Below are positions 1 through 9,175 of a stretch of DNA of 64,000 bases, in pieces. The notes under the pieces were generated by a model. The model was not told where the DNA came from, ran no database searches, and worked only from the letters and a program-made list of their open reading frames with translations. The DNA is from Stutzerimonas chloritidismutans AW-1 (GTDB lineage: Bacteria > Pseudomonadota > Gammaproteobacteria > Pseudomonadales > Pseudomonadaceae). Every line of letters begins with the position of its first letter. Position 1 is the stretch's first letter. The stretch lies in assembly GCF_000495915.1 (NCBI RefSeq), contig NZ_AOFQ01000031.1:1-64000 (forward strand), given 5' to 3'. A program made the position numbers and the translations under genes.

Positions 1-43
1 CCCGCCTGCCGGGGAGCCACAATCGCCACGGCTGGCGAACTAG

Positions 44-436
44 TTGACGAGGACGCGACCGAACGAAGTTGACCTCCTCCAGCCCACGATCAGGATTTCC
101 CATGTCCGGTGTTACGTTTACCTGGCCATCGCCATCTGCGCCGAAGTGATCGCCACCACCTCGATGAAAGCCCTGGCCGGCTTCAGCCGCCCGCTGCCCC
201 TGTTGCTGGTGATTTGTGGCTATAGCTTGTCCTTCTGGATGCTGGCGCTGGTGGTGAAGACCATTCCGGTGGGGATCGCCTACGCCATCTGGGCGGGCCT
301 GGGCATCGTGCTGGTCAGCATCGCTGCGGCGCTGATCTATCGCCAGCACCTGGACCTGCCGGCAGCGCTCGGTATGGTCCTGATCATCGCTGGCGTGGTG
401 GTCATTCAGCTGTTCTCCGGCAGCACCGGCCACTAA
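44..436 (+). CDS. SMR-family small multidrug efflux protein (EmrE/QacE-like), start region probably frameshifted
   Basis: Four-helix proton-coupled drug exporter of the inner membrane, dimeric in this family. The membrane-embedded Glu in AEVIATT (helix 1) and the IPVGIAYAIWAGLGIV segment of helix 3 are diagnostic, and the C-terminus matches the normal family end. The only in-frame start is TTG at 44, which has no Shine-Dalgarno and adds about 23 unusual residues. The natural-looking start, ATG at 102 with AGGA six bases upstream, lies in another frame. Removing one GT from GGTGTTAC at 108-115 would join ATG-102 (Met-Ser-Gly) to TAC-113 and the family's Tyr-Val-Tyr-Leu beginning. The gene may therefore carry a 2-bp insertion, or there is a sequence error. 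Family assignment is secure; functionality is uncertain. Confidence 0.8.
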   Translation: MTRTRPNEVDLLQPTIRISHVRCYVYLAIAICAEVIATTSMKALAGFSRPLPLLLVICGYSLSFWMLALVVKTIPVGIAYAIWAGLGIVLVSIAAALIYRQHLDLPAALGMVLIIAGVVVIQLFSGSTGH

Positions 437-496
437 GCGCCCCGCGAACTGCATGCAGTTATACTGCGCGTCCGTTTCCCCGTATGAGGCCTGCAC

Positions 497-1672
497 ATGC
501 CTGAATCCCTCAGCACCGATGTCCTGATCGTTGGCGGCGGCGTCGCCGGCCTCTGGCTCAACGCGCGCCTGCGCAGGCAAGGTTTTGCCACGTTGCTGGT
601 GGACAAGGGAACGCTGGGTGGCGGGCAGAGCGTGAAGTCCCAGGGCATCATTCATGGGGGCACCAAATACGCCTTGAGCGGCGCCCTCACCGGCGCATCC
701 GAAGCCATCGCCGACATGCCACGGCGCTGGCGCGAGGCTCTTGAAGGCAAGGGCGAGCTGGATCTCAGCGGCGTGCGCCTGCTGTCCGATGCGCATTACC
801 TCTGGTCGCCCGGCACGCTGGCCGGCAACCTCACCAGCTTCTTCGCCAGCAAGGCAGTGCGCTCGCGGGTTGGTCAGGTCAAGGGCGACGAACTGCCACC
901 CGCTCTGCAACACCCGAAATTCAAAGGCAAGGTCTACCGCCTCAGCGAACTGGTGCTCGATGTGCCCAGTCTGATCGCCCGCCTGGCCGAACTGGCCGGC
1001 GACAGCCTGCTCGCCGGCCAGCAGGTCGAACCGCTGCTCGATGGCGACGAGCTGGTCGGTCTGCGCGTCGACGGCCGCGAGATCCGCGCTCAGCGCATCG
1101 TTTTCAGCGCCGGCGGCGGAACGGCCGAGCTGCTCACTTCGCTCGGCCTGCAGCAGCCGGCCATGCAGCGCCGACCGCTGCACATGGTCATCGTCAAGGC
1201 GCCGACGCTCAAGCCGCTCTACGCCCACTGCCTGGGCGGCGGCACCAAACCGCGAATCACCGTGACCAGCCATCCGGCGGCAGACGGCGAGTGGGTCTGG
1301 TACCTGGGCGGCGATCTGGCCGAAGCCGATGGCGTGGCGCGCGACGAAGCCAGCCAGATCGCCGCGGCGAAGAAGGAACTGGCCGAGCTGGTACCCTGGA
1401 TCGACCTGTCCGCAGCGCACTGGACCACGCTGCGCATCGACCGCGCCGAGCCGGCGCAATCGGCCCTCGCCCGTCCGGACAACGCCTTTCTCGCCGAGCA
1501 GGGCCGCCTGCTGGTCGGCTGGCCGACCAAGCTGGCGCTGTCACCGGACTTTTCCGACCGCGTCGAAGCCGCTCTCGCCCGCGACGGCATTCGCCCCGTC
1601 CAGCATCCTGCACTACCGGAACTGCCGCGACCACCGTTGACCGGGCCGTTCTGGGAAGGGCTGCTGCCATGA
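497..1672 (+). CDS. FAD-dependent oxidoreductase (D-amino acid oxidase/glycerol-3-phosphate dehydrogenase-like)
   Basis: A 391-residue flavoprotein of the DAO superfamily. The N-terminus has the Rossmann dinucleotide motif VLIVGGGVAGLWLNARL (about residues 9-25) followed by a Lys/Asp-type beta-strand end and a QSVKSQGIIHGG stretch typical of FAD covering loops. There is no signal peptide or membrane segment, so it is cytosolic; the substrate is unknown. The start ATG has GAGG about eight bases upstream. Its stop overlaps the next gene's ATG (ATGA), so the two are translationally coupled. The neighbouring SMR gene and aldo/keto reductase recur together in Pseudomonas as I remember it (PA4990-PA4992), which supports the boundaries but gives no specific function. 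Confidence 0.85.
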   Translation: MPESLSTDVLIVGGGVAGLWLNARLRRQGFATLLVDKGTLGGGQSVKSQGIIHGGTKYALSGALTGASEAIADMPRRWREALEGKGELDLSGVRLLSDAHYLWSPGTLAGNLTSFFASKAVRSRVGQVKGDELPPALQHPKFKGKVYRLSELVLDVPSLIARLAELAGDSLLAGQQVEPLLDGDELVGLRVDGREIRAQRIVFSAGGGTAELLTSLGLQQPAMQRRPLHMVIVKAPTLKPLYAHCLGGGTKPRITVTSHPAADGEWVWYLGGDLAEADGVARDEASQIAAAKKELAELVPWIDLSAAHWTTLRIDRAEPAQSALARPDNAFLAEQGRLLVGWPTKLALSPDFSDRVEAALARDGIRPVQHPALPELPRPPLTGPFWEGLLP

Positions 1673-2478
1673 ACGCGACGCTGCATGACATGCACCGCCC
1701 ACTGGGCAGCACCGGCCTGCGCATTTCGCCGTTGGGTCTGGGCACGGTCAAGCTGGGTCGCGACCAGGGCGTGAAGTACCCCAGCGGCTTCGCCATCCCC
1801 GACGATGCCCAGGCTCGCGAACTGCTGACCCTGGCCCGCGAACTGGGTATCAACCTGATCGACACCGCGCCGGCCTACGGCGTCAGCGAGGAACGGCTCG
1901 GCCCGTTGCTGGCCGGACAGCGCGAGGATTGGGTGATCGTCAGCAAGGTTGGCGAGGAGTTCGAGAACGGCCAGTCGCGTTTCGACTTTTCTGCCGCCCA
2001 CACGCGCTTCTCGGTGGAGCGCAGCCTCAAGCGTCTGCGTACCGACCGCATCGAGCTGGTGCTGGTGCATTCGGACGGCAACGACTTCGATATCCTGCAG
2101 CACACCGAGGTCTACCAGACCCTGGCCCAACTCAAGCGCGAGGGCAAGATCCTCGCCTTCGGTCTGTCCGGCAAGACGGTCGATGGTGGACTGCTTGCGC
2201 TGCAGCAGGGCGACTGCGCGATGGTGACCTACAACCTCAACGAGCAGGCCGAACGACCGGTCCTCGACTACGCTGCTGCACACGGCAAGGGCATCCTGAT
2301 CAAGAAAGCCCTGGCCAGCGGACATGCCTGCCTCAAGCCAGGCGACGACCCGGTCCGCCGCAGTTTCGAGCTGCTGTTCGGTCACCCAGGGGTCAGCGGC
2401 GCGATCATCGGCACTATCAATCCGCAGCATTTGACGGCTAACGTACGGACTGCTGCTGCCGTTCTGACCGGCAACTGA
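1669..2478 (+). CDS. Aldo/keto reductase
   Basis: A 269-residue NAD(P)H-dependent reductase of the AKR TIM-barrel superfamily. The catalytic tetrad is visible: Asp and Tyr in LIDTAPAYG, Lys in VIVSKVGEEF and His in LVLVHSDG. The segment GVSGAIIGTINPQHL near the end is the usual cofactor phosphate-binding region. The start is the ATG that overlaps the FAD oxidoreductase stop; an upstream reading frame from 1291 is only the shadow of that gene. Its physiological substrate cannot be told from sequence. Coupling to the flavoprotein suggests a shared, probably catabolic or repair, task. Confidence 0.88.
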   Translation: MNATLHDMHRPLGSTGLRISPLGLGTVKLGRDQGVKYPSGFAIPDDAQARELLTLARELGINLIDTAPAYGVSEERLGPLLAGQREDWVIVSKVGEEFENGQSRFDFSAAHTRFSVERSLKRLRTDRIELVLVHSDGNDFDILQHTEVYQTLAQLKREGKILAFGLSGKTVDGGLLALQQGDCAMVTYNLNEQAERPVLDYAAAHGKGILIKKALASGHACLKPGDDPVRRSFELLFGHPGVSGAIIGTINPQHLTANVRTAAAVLTGN

Positions 2479-2569
2479 AACGGTCCTGGCGGCAACGTTC
2501 ATCCGCTGCGCGGAAAGCGCATTACGCTGATGCCGCGCGGTTACTTTCTTCGCCGCAAGGAGAAACCGA

Positions 2570-3457
2570 ATGCCAAGAGTTCTGGTGCGCAAGAGCCCTG
2601 CCGCATTCAAGACCCTGCCTCTCTACGTCGAGGCCAGCCAGGACAACCTGAGCTACCAGAGTCTGGGCCGGCCGCTGAACTTCAGCGAAGTGATCGAGCG
2701 CCGCCGCCCGGTGGAGGTGTCCGATCCGGGCCGTTTTGCCATCGAACTGGCCAATCTCGGCGTTTCAGTGCGTCTGACCATGAGCTGGCAGGGCCGCGAA
2801 TACTGGGTGCTGGTCCGTCAGCAGCGGCCGGACCGTGGTGACGTTGTGCTCAAGCTGATTTCCGGCTACATCCCGGCGCATGAGCTGAACCTGCCGCTGC
2901 TTACCGCCATTCAGGAAATCGCCGAAGAATGCCTGCTGGAAACCCCTGAAGGCTGGCTTGCCGGGCGTTTCGGCGATACCTGGCTGCCCACTCCGTACCA
3001 GGCCAGCCTGCACTACCGAGAGGCGGTGCACTTCAAGCTCGCCTCGCAATCCGGCGCCACGCGCCCGGTGCAGTGCGGCAACATGGTGCTGATGGAGCGT
3101 CCTCGCGCCTATGTACACCTGCCGACCGCATCGTTGCAGCTGGTATATGACATGCGCATGGAGCTACCGAAAGAGGTACGCCAGTTGAGCCTGTTCCACG
3201 TCGACGAGCGCCTGGAAGATGGACAACTGGTTGCGCGCCTGGAGCGCAGCCGGCCCGACATCTACCTGATACCGCTGCATCAAGGCCTGCCGCAGGATCA
3301 GCTGCTGCAACTGCGCAATGGCCAGTTAAGCCCGGTGAACACTCGCGGCCTGTGGCTCTCAGAAAGCTTTGCGCCGCAGGAAGGCTGGGTTGTGCGCGAC
3401 GAGCGCGTTCGCTGGCGCGATTGGTGGGCGGCACGGCCGGTGGCCGCCGCCCGTTAA
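2570..3457 (+). CDS. Conserved protein of unknown function with a degenerate Nudix-like helix
   Basis: A 295-residue soluble protein with a good AAGGAG ribosome-binding site before ATG 2570. I do not recognise a defined family beyond its conservation in pseudomonads next to hldE (similar proteins are sometimes mislabelled ABC-transporter ATPase; no Walker motif is present). Residues about 95-125 contain a Gly, five residues, a Glu, nine residues, then QEIAEECLL. This resembles the Nudix box (G-x5-E-x7-REUxEExGU) but with spacing 9 instead of 7 and Gln and Leu in place of the Arg and Gly. It may be a Nudix-fold protein without hydrolase activity. It is followed by a convergent gap before hldE. 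Confidence 0.7.
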   Translation: MPRVLVRKSPAAFKTLPLYVEASQDNLSYQSLGRPLNFSEVIERRRPVEVSDPGRFAIELANLGVSVRLTMSWQGREYWVLVRQQRPDRGDVVLKLISGYIPAHELNLPLLTAIQEIAEECLLETPEGWLAGRFGDTWLPTPYQASLHYREAVHFKLASQSGATRPVQCGNMVLMERPRAYVHLPTASLQLVYDMRMELPKEVRQLSLFHVDERLEDGQLVARLERSRPDIYLIPLHQGLPQDQLLQLRNGQLSPVNTRGLWLSESFAPQEGWVVRDERVRWRDWWAARPVAAAR

Positions 3458-3527
3458 CGCGTAGTCGGTAGCCGCGCAAAGCGGCTGCCCACCTACTGAC
3501 GATACGCGGTAGGCGTATCCAAAGGGC

Positions 3528-4949
3528 TCAGCGGCTGCGAATCTTCTCGACGATGGCGGTGGTCGAGCTGTTTTCCACCAGCCCCAGCACCTTCACCACG
3601 CCCCCGTAGGCCTTGACCAACTCGGCACCAACGACCTGATCGACGCCATAGTCGCCACCCTTGACCAGTACATCGGGACGAACCTGAGCCAGCAGGTTTT
3701 CCGGTGTGTCCTCGGAGAAGCACACCACCCAATCCACCGCTTCCAGACCAGCGAGCACCGCCATGCGGCGATCGACCGAATTGATCGGCCGGCCCGGGCC
3801 TTTGAGGCGGCTCACCGAGCCATCATCGTTCACAGCCACCACCAGCCGGTCGCCCTGGGCACGGGCCTGCTCGAGATAGGTCACATGGCCGGCGTGCAGG
3901 ATGTCGAAACAGCCATTGGTGAAGACGATCTTCTCGCCCTCGGCGCGGGCATCCTCGACCGCGGTGAGCAGCTGCTCGACGGTCATCACGCCACGCTCGG
4001 AGCCTTCCTCGCGTTGCACCGCGCGGCGCAGCTCCGGCGCGCTGATGCAGGCGGTGCCCAGCTTGCCGACCACGATACCGGCTGCCAAGTTGGCCAGTGC
4101 CACGGCTTGTGGCAGCTCCTCGCCGGCCGCAATCGCAGCGGCCAAGGTCGAGATGACGGTATCCCCGGCACCGGTGACATCGAACACTTCGCGGGCACGG
4201 GCCGGCAGATGCAGCGGTGCGTGATCAGGGCGCAGCAGGGTCATGCCGTGCTCGCCACGGGTGACCAGCAACGCATCCAGCTCAAGCCTGCTCATCAGCT
4301 CGGCCCCCTTGCTGACCAACTCGGCCTCGTCGGCACAATTTCCTACGATCGCCTCGAATTCGCCCAGGTTCGGCGTAATCAACGAAGCGCCGCGATAGAT
4401 GTTGAAGTCCTTGCCCTTGGGGTCAGCCAGCACAGGAATACCGCGGCGTCGCGCAGCCTGGATCAGCGCCTGATGGTTCTTCAGCGCGCCCTTGCCATAG
4501 TCCGACAGCACCAGCACCTTGACTCCGGCCAGCAGCCCTTCCACCTCGGCCAGCAGCGCGGCTGGATCGGTGTTGAACGGCTCCTCGAAATCCATGCGCA
4601 GCAGTTGCTGATGGCGACTCATCACCCGCAGCTTGACGATGGTGGGCTGGTCATCGATGCACTGGAAATGCGCCTGCACACCGGCAGCCGCGAGGCTGTC
4701 AGCCAGGCTCTGACGCGCCTCGTCCTCGCCGGTCACACCCACCAGCGCAGCAGCAGACCCCAACGCCGCGATGTTCAGCGCGACGTTGGCCGCACCGCCT
4801 GGGCGATCTTCGATCTGCTCGACCTTGACCACCGGCACCGGCGCCTCAGGCGATATCCGCGACGTGCCGCCATGCCAGTAGCGATCGAGCATGACATCAC
4901 CCACCACCAGTACGGCGGCTTGGTCGAAACGGGGCATGGACAGCTTCAT
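3528..4949 (-). CDS. hldE: Bifunctional D-glycero-beta-D-manno-heptose-7-phosphate kinase / heptose-1-phosphate adenylyltransferase
   Basis: A 473-residue fusion enzyme supplying ADP-heptose for the LPS inner core. Residues about 1-320 are the PfkB/ribokinase domain, with the GGAANVALN motif near residue 55 and the signature DVTGAGDT around 260. Residues about 340-473 are the nucleotidyltransferase domain with [15 protein letters not shown] (the HxGH catalytic motif). The length equals the usual two-domain HldE. It is the last gene of the minus-strand run msbA, mig-14-like, dnpA-like, hldE, 79 bases after the deacetylase. Its product feeds WaaC and WaaF encoded at 21.5-23.5 kb. Confidence 0.97.
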   Translation of the reverse strand: MKLSMPRFDQAAVLVVGDVMLDRYWHGGTSRISPEAPVPVVKVEQIEDRPGGAANVALNIAALGSAAALVGVTGEDEARQSLADSLAAAGVQAHFQCIDDQPTIVKLRVMSRHQQLLRMDFEEPFNTDPAALLAEVEGLLAGVKVLVLSDYGKGALKNHQALIQAARRRGIPVLADPKGKDFNIYRGASLITPNLGEFEAIVGNCADEAELVSKGAELMSRLELDALLVTRGEHGMTLLRPDHAPLHLPARAREVFDVTGAGDTVISTLAAAIAAGEELPQAVALANLAAGIVVGKLGTACISAPELRRAVQREEGSERGVMTVEQLLTAVEDARAEGEKIVFTNGCFDILHAGHVTYLEQARAQGDRLVVAVNDDGSVSRLKGPGRPINSVDRRMAVLAGLEAVDWVVCFSEDTPENLLAQVRPDVLVKGGDYGVDQVVGAELVKAYGGVVKVLGLVENSSTTAIVEKIRSR

Positions 4950-5028
4950 TGGGGCTCCGATGACAAACAGAAAACGGCGGCGATCATAACATGCAGGCCG
5001 CGGCCGCCTGCCCGCGACAAGCGCCTTG

Positions 5029-6423
5029 CTAGAGGTGGCGAACCCAGAACAGTTCGTGCCTGCGCACCGCCTTGCGGAAGAATTCGTCCTCGCCGGTGCG
5101 CGGCCAGCGCCGGCCGGCGAGGGCCGCCTGGACCAAACGGCGCAGGCGCTTTTTCAGCGGCAGTGGCCCCTGCAAATCGTGCTGCATGGCCAACGCCATA
5201 GCCTTGTTCAGCCGCGCGTCGGCATCCAGCAGAGGGCTCCACAGGCGGTCCGCCGGCAGCGGCTCGATGGCAGGCGGCAACGCAATACCACCATCAGCAG
5301 GACCCATCGGCCAGCGATCATTATCGTGCAGGTGGTTGGCATAGAGCAGCAGCGTTTCCGGCAGCCAGTCGCCCTCCTCCATCGCCTGACAGAGGGCTCG
5401 CGTGGCTGCGACGTGATCGGAGTGCGGATCGAGTTCAGGATGCGGCGTCACCACCACTTCGGGGCGAAAGTGCGTCAGCAGCGCGCGCAAATCGGCCTGC
5501 AGATTGCCCCAGGTCGGCACGCCGTCCACATCGGCCGGCAGCGCGAAGGGGTTGTTCTGACGAACGCTGCGGATGTCCTGCTCGCCCGACTCGCGCGAGC
5601 CGAAGGTGCGCTCCGGCTCCTCGGCCATGGTCGGCAGCTGCAGGCAGTAATAGCCGAGCTGCACGCAACGCGATTGCGGCACGCCGCCCCAGAGCGGTAT
5701 CGCAAGGCTGTCCCAACTGCGCAGGCGCCCCTTCAAACGGGCCGCAGCAGGCAGATCCAAACCCAGGCGCTGGTAGTTGTTCGCCTCGATCTCGCCCTGA
5801 GTCAGGGTAACGATGGCGACGTCGCGAGCTCGGCTGTACAAGCCGAAGGCAGCCAGCTCCGCATCGTCAGCGTGGGGGGCAATGATCAGGATCCGGCGCT
5901 CAGCGTAGTCAGGATTGCGCATCGCGTAGAGGGTCGCATCGCTCGACAGCCGGCAGAACCGCCCGCGAATATTCAGCCTGCCCTGGGCGAGCAGCTCCTG
6001 CTGACCGGACAGATTGAGGTAACGCCGACCCGCGACACCGCGCTCGAAGTCCTGGCGGTCCTCACCGATCCATACCTGCGGGTCGCGCCAGCGCCCTAGC
6101 CAGCTGGCCTTCAGGTTGACCTCGAGAATCAGCGTATCTGCAGCGTCGAAGCCGTCAGGCAGAACCAGACGGCCGCCCTCGATGCGCACCAGGTAGCGCT
6201 TGGCATCTTCAGGAAAGGCGTAGCGGTAGTCGTCCTGCGGCCGGTAGAACAGATGATCAGCGAACCACGCCTCATGGGCGATCCAGCCGAGAACCACCAG
6301 CAGCGGTATCAGCCACCAGTTGACCAGCGCACCAATCAGCAACAGCGCAACGAGCGCGACGAGCAGCGCGATGCGCTTGTGCTTGCGATGACGTTTAAGC
6401 AATTGCTGCTTGCGTGCACTCAT
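5029..6423 (-). CDS. dnpA: PIG-L family de-N-acetylase, DnpA-like membrane-anchored protein
   Basis: A 464-residue protein with a basic N-terminus and two closely spaced membrane helices (about residues 16-50), then a beta-rich region, then a PIG-L/LmbE zinc-dependent deacetylase domain. The metal-binding motif PHADDAE is at about 183-189, and [10 protein letters not shown] supplies the second His cluster. Family members remove N-acetyl groups from sugar conjugates. In P. aeruginosa the homologue in this LPS neighbourhood, DnpA, was linked to antibiotic persistence; assigning that name here is by similarity and context. It starts three bases after the mig-14-like gene stops, so the two are cotranscribed. 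Confidence 0.85.
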   Translation of the reverse strand: MSARKQQLLKRHRKHKRIALLVALVALLLIGALVNWWLIPLLVVLGWIAHEAWFADHLFYRPQDDYRYAFPEDAKRYLVRIEGGRLVLPDGFDAADTLILEVNLKASWLGRWRDPQVWIGEDRQDFERGVAGRRYLNLSGQQELLAQGRLNIRGRFCRLSSDATLYAMRNPDYAERRILIIAPHADDAELAAFGLYSRARDVAIVTLTQGEIEANNYQRLGLDLPAAARLKGRLRSWDSLAIPLWGGVPQSRCVQLGYYCLQLPTMAEEPERTFGSRESGEQDIRSVRQNNPFALPADVDGVPTWGNLQADLRALLTHFRPEVVVTPHPELDPHSDHVAATRALCQAMEEGDWLPETLLLYANHLHDNDRWPMGPADGGIALPPAIEPLPADRLWSPLLDADARLNKAMALAMQHDLQGPLPLKKRLRRLVQAALAGRRWPRTGEDEFFRKAVRRHELFWVRHL

Positions 6424-6426
6424 GGC

Positions 6427-7323
6427 TCACACCTGGTAGACCGGGACGCGGTTGCACCAGCGGTCCTTGTACTCTCGGTCCGCACGACCGAAGGAATAAC
6501 GCAGCGGTTTGCCCAACGCCCGTGCCTCGGCCCAGGCCGTCTGGGTGTTGACGAAGCTGAGGACGCTGCCAGGGCTGAAATCCCGCTGCTGCGGATCGAC
6601 ACCGCCGTTGATGTACTCGATCGACACCCACTTCGGTGCCTCGACCCGGTAAAGCACCTGGACGGCGATGGGCTGCTCATCGAGCAGGACCACAGAGCCG
6701 GTCATGAACTCGCGCAGTAGTGCAAAGACCTCTTGCAGATGGCCCTTGCCGGGCGCCTCGAAACCCCAGCGGCGCTGGAACAGATCGGCATACATCGCAG
6801 CCTGCTCGGTCGGCGAGAAATCCAGCATCGGTCGCAGCACACCGCCGGCCTCTTCCAGCAAGCGCTGCTCGCGACGCTGGTTGTAGCGAAACTTCTTCGA
6901 ATACTCCTCCGGCTCGCGCGCCAGCGCCAAGCCCTCCGGCTGCTCGCGCAACGTGCTGATCGCAGTAGCATTCAGCTCGGACACGTAGCGCATACGCTGG
7001 CGTACCGGCACCGCTGCCAGCTCGGCAACCGGCAGAACGATCTCCGCGTTGCCCATATCGAACAGGCCGCGCTTGCCAGTCTTTTTCAGCACATCCTTGG
7101 AAAGCGCCAGATGTCGCCCCCAGCAGGGAACCGCCGCAATCAGCTCACTTTGTTTTTCCCAGCCCAGATAGCGCACTGGAATACCAGCGAGCCCAGCCAG
7201 CCGCTCGATGACCTCAGGGTGAGTCGCAACGCTGCCACCGTAGCGCTGCCAGACCTCGGAATACGTCGATGCGTCGATAACGCGCCAGCCACGCTCGCGC
7301 CAGCTCTGCAGGAACTGAAACAT
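6427..7323 (-). CDS. Mig-14-like protein (GNAT/FemAB-type fold)
   Basis: A 298-residue protein resembling the Mig-14 family, which in Salmonella and Pseudomonas is associated with resistance to antimicrobial peptides. Its acetyltransferase-like C-terminal half (about residues 140-290) contains FRYNQRREQRLLEEAGG and GSVLSFVNTQTAWAEARALG, a GNAT/FemAB arrangement. No hydrophobic signal is visible. The ATG overlaps the msbA stop by one base, so it is translationally coupled to the lipid A exporter. A role in modifying an LPS or envelope substrate is inferred. Family recognition is from memory of conserved blocks, so the name is tentative. Confidence 0.7.
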   Translation of the reverse strand: MFQFLQSWRERGWRVIDASTYSEVWQRYGGSVATHPEVIERLAGLAGIPVRYLGWEKQSELIAAVPCWGRHLALSKDVLKKTGKRGLFDMGNAEIVLPVAELAAVPVRQRMRYVSELNATAISTLREQPEGLALAREPEEYSKKFRYNQRREQRLLEEAGGVLRPMLDFSPTEQAAMYADLFQRRWGFEAPGKGHLQEVFALLREFMTGSVVLLDEQPIAVQVLYRVEAPKWVSIEYINGGVDPQQRDFSPGSVLSFVNTQTAWAEARALGKPLRYSFGRADREYKDRWCNRVPVYQV

Positions 7324-9140
7324 CAGGATCCCTGCTCTTCGGGCACTTCGTCCTTGAACTGAGTGGCGTGGAGCCTGGCGTAGGCGCCGTTCGCGGCCAG
7401 CAGCTCGGCGTGGGTACCGCGCTCGACGATGCGGCCCTGCTCCATCACCAGAATCTGGTCGGCCTTCTCGATGGTGCTCAAGCGGTGCGCGATGACAAGC
7501 GTGGTGCGGCCCTGCATGACATGATCCAGCGCGCCCTGGATGTGCCGCTCGGACTCGGTATCCAGCGCCGAAGTGGCTTCGTCCAGAATCAGCACCGGCG
7601 AGTTCTTCAACAACGCACGAGCGATCGCCAGGCGTTGACGCTGACCGCCGGATAGCAGCACGCCGTTTTCGCCGACCATGGTTTGATAACCCTCCGGCAT
7701 CTGCTCGATGAACTCATCGGCGTACGCATCGCGGGCCGCGCGGCGTATGTCGTCCAGCGGCGCGCCAGCCAGATCGCCGTAGGCGATGTTGTTGGCCACG
7801 GTATCGTTGAACAGGGTCACCTGCTGCGTCACCAGGGCGATGTGACGACGCAGGTTGCGCAACGTGTAGGATTCGACATCCGCACCGTCGAGCAGTATCT
7901 GACCTGCCTCATGGTGATAGAAGCGTGGGATCAGATTCGCCAGCGTGGATTTGCCGCTGCCTGAACGTCCGACCAGCGCCACCATCTGCCCCGGCTCAAT
8001 GGTGAAACTAATGTCGTGCAGCACGCGCTTGTCTGTACCCGGATAGACAAAGTCGAGGTTGCGCACCTCAAGATGGCCGCTGACGGCTTCGCGCTCAAGC
8101 GTGCCCCGATCGACTTCTGGCTCCTCGTCGAGCTGCTCGAAGATACTTTCCGCCCCGGCCACGCCCTTCTGGATGGTCGAGCTGACTTCCGAGAGCTGAC
8201 GTATCGGCTTGGGCAGCAACCCCGCCAGCGTGATGTAGGCGACCAGATCGCCAGCAGACGCGTCACCGCGGAGCAACAACACAAGGAACATCAGCACTGC
8301 CATGGCGCTGTAAATGACCAGTTGCAGACTCGGTGTGTAAACGGCATTCGTCTTGACCATACGCAACTGCTTGGCGGTGTTCTCCGAGCTCGCAGCCAGG
8401 AAACGATCCCGCTCGTAAGGCTCGCCTCCGAAGCTACGGACCACGCGATAGCCCTGTATGGTTTCCGAAGCCACATGGGTCACGTCGCCCATCGCAAGCT
8501 GAATCTTCTTGCTCTGCTTGCGGAATTTCTTGCTGGCGCTCGACACCATGAAACCGATCACTGGCAGTATCGCCAGCATCACCAGAGTGAGCTTCCAGTT
8601 CATCCACAGCAGCGTGGCGAACAGGAAAATCACTGTCATGCCCTCGCGCACCACAACCTTGATCGCATCGGTCGCCGCGCCGGTGACCATGGTCACGTTG
8701 TATGTGATCCGCGAGATCAGATGCCCGGAGTTGTGGCTGTCAAAATAGCGATTGGGGAGTGTCAGCATGTTGTTGAACAGTGCCAGCCGCAGGTCATGCA
8801 CCAGCCCTAGCGAAACCTTTGCAAGAAAAAAATTGCCGAGAAACGAACCGATGCCCTGCATAAGCGCGATGAAGATGATCAGCAGCGGGACGGCCTGCAA
8901 TAGCTTGAGCTGAGCCAGCCATGGTACTTCGTTGAGATGCGGGACCTGAGCAAACAAACTGGCGTCTGGGTTGTTCAAACCATCAACAAAGAATTTCAGC
9001 ATGTAGCCGAGCATCGGCTGGGTCGACGCAAAAATCAGAAAACCAAGAAGACTGATCGCAAACAGCCCTAAATAGGGAAAGACGTAGTGCAGCAATCGCA
9101 GATACACCGTCACACTGGATTGCTGGGTAGAATTGGCCAT
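7323..9140 (-). CDS. msbA: Lipid A export ATP-binding/permease protein MsbA
   Basis: A 605-residue half-size ABC exporter that flips core-lipid A across the inner membrane. The N-terminal transmembrane domain (about 1-330) has six helices. The ATPase domain has Walker A GRSGSGKST, the signature LSGGQRQR and Walker B VLILDEATS. Length and motif order are normal. It is the first gene of a four-gene minus-strand unit (msbA, mig-14-like, dnpA-like, hldE) and starts only 35 bases from the divergent kinase gene at 9176. Its substrate is built by the core enzymes encoded downstream in the window. Confidence 0.96.
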   Translation of the reverse strand: MANSTQQSSVTVYLRLLHYVFPYLGLFAISLLGFLIFASTQPMLGYMLKFFVDGLNNPDASLFAQVPHLNEVPWLAQLKLLQAVPLLIIFIALMQGIGSFLGNFFLAKVSLGLVHDLRLALFNNMLTLPNRYFDSHNSGHLISRITYNVTMVTGAATDAIKVVVREGMTVIFLFATLLWMNWKLTLVMLAILPVIGFMVSSASKKFRKQSKKIQLAMGDVTHVASETIQGYRVVRSFGGEPYERDRFLAASSENTAKQLRMVKTNAVYTPSLQLVIYSAMAVLMFLVLLLRGDASAGDLVAYITLAGLLPKPIRQLSEVSSTIQKGVAGAESIFEQLDEEPEVDRGTLEREAVSGHLEVRNLDFVYPGTDKRVLHDISFTIEPGQMVALVGRSGSGKSTLANLIPRFYHHEAGQILLDGADVESYTLRNLRRHIALVTQQVTLFNDTVANNIAYGDLAGAPLDDIRRAARDAYADEFIEQMPEGYQTMVGENGVLLSGGQRQRLAIARALLKNSPVLILDEATSALDTESERHIQGALDHVMQGRTTLVIAHRLSTIEKADQILVMEQGRIVERGTHAELLAANGAYARLHATQFKDEVPEEQGS

Positions 9141-9175
9141 TCGGCAAGCCCCATACGACTGGCTAGAGGAACAAG

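Noticed and set aside
1219-2610. 463-residue minus-strand ORF over the oxidoreductase and aldo/keto reductase genes
   Set aside because: Antisense shadow; both plus-strand genes have complete family motifs.
3470-3486. AGCCGC/GCGGCT hairpin after the unknown gene at 2570 as a terminator
   Set aside because: The stem is only six bp and no T-run follows on either strand, so it was not listed.
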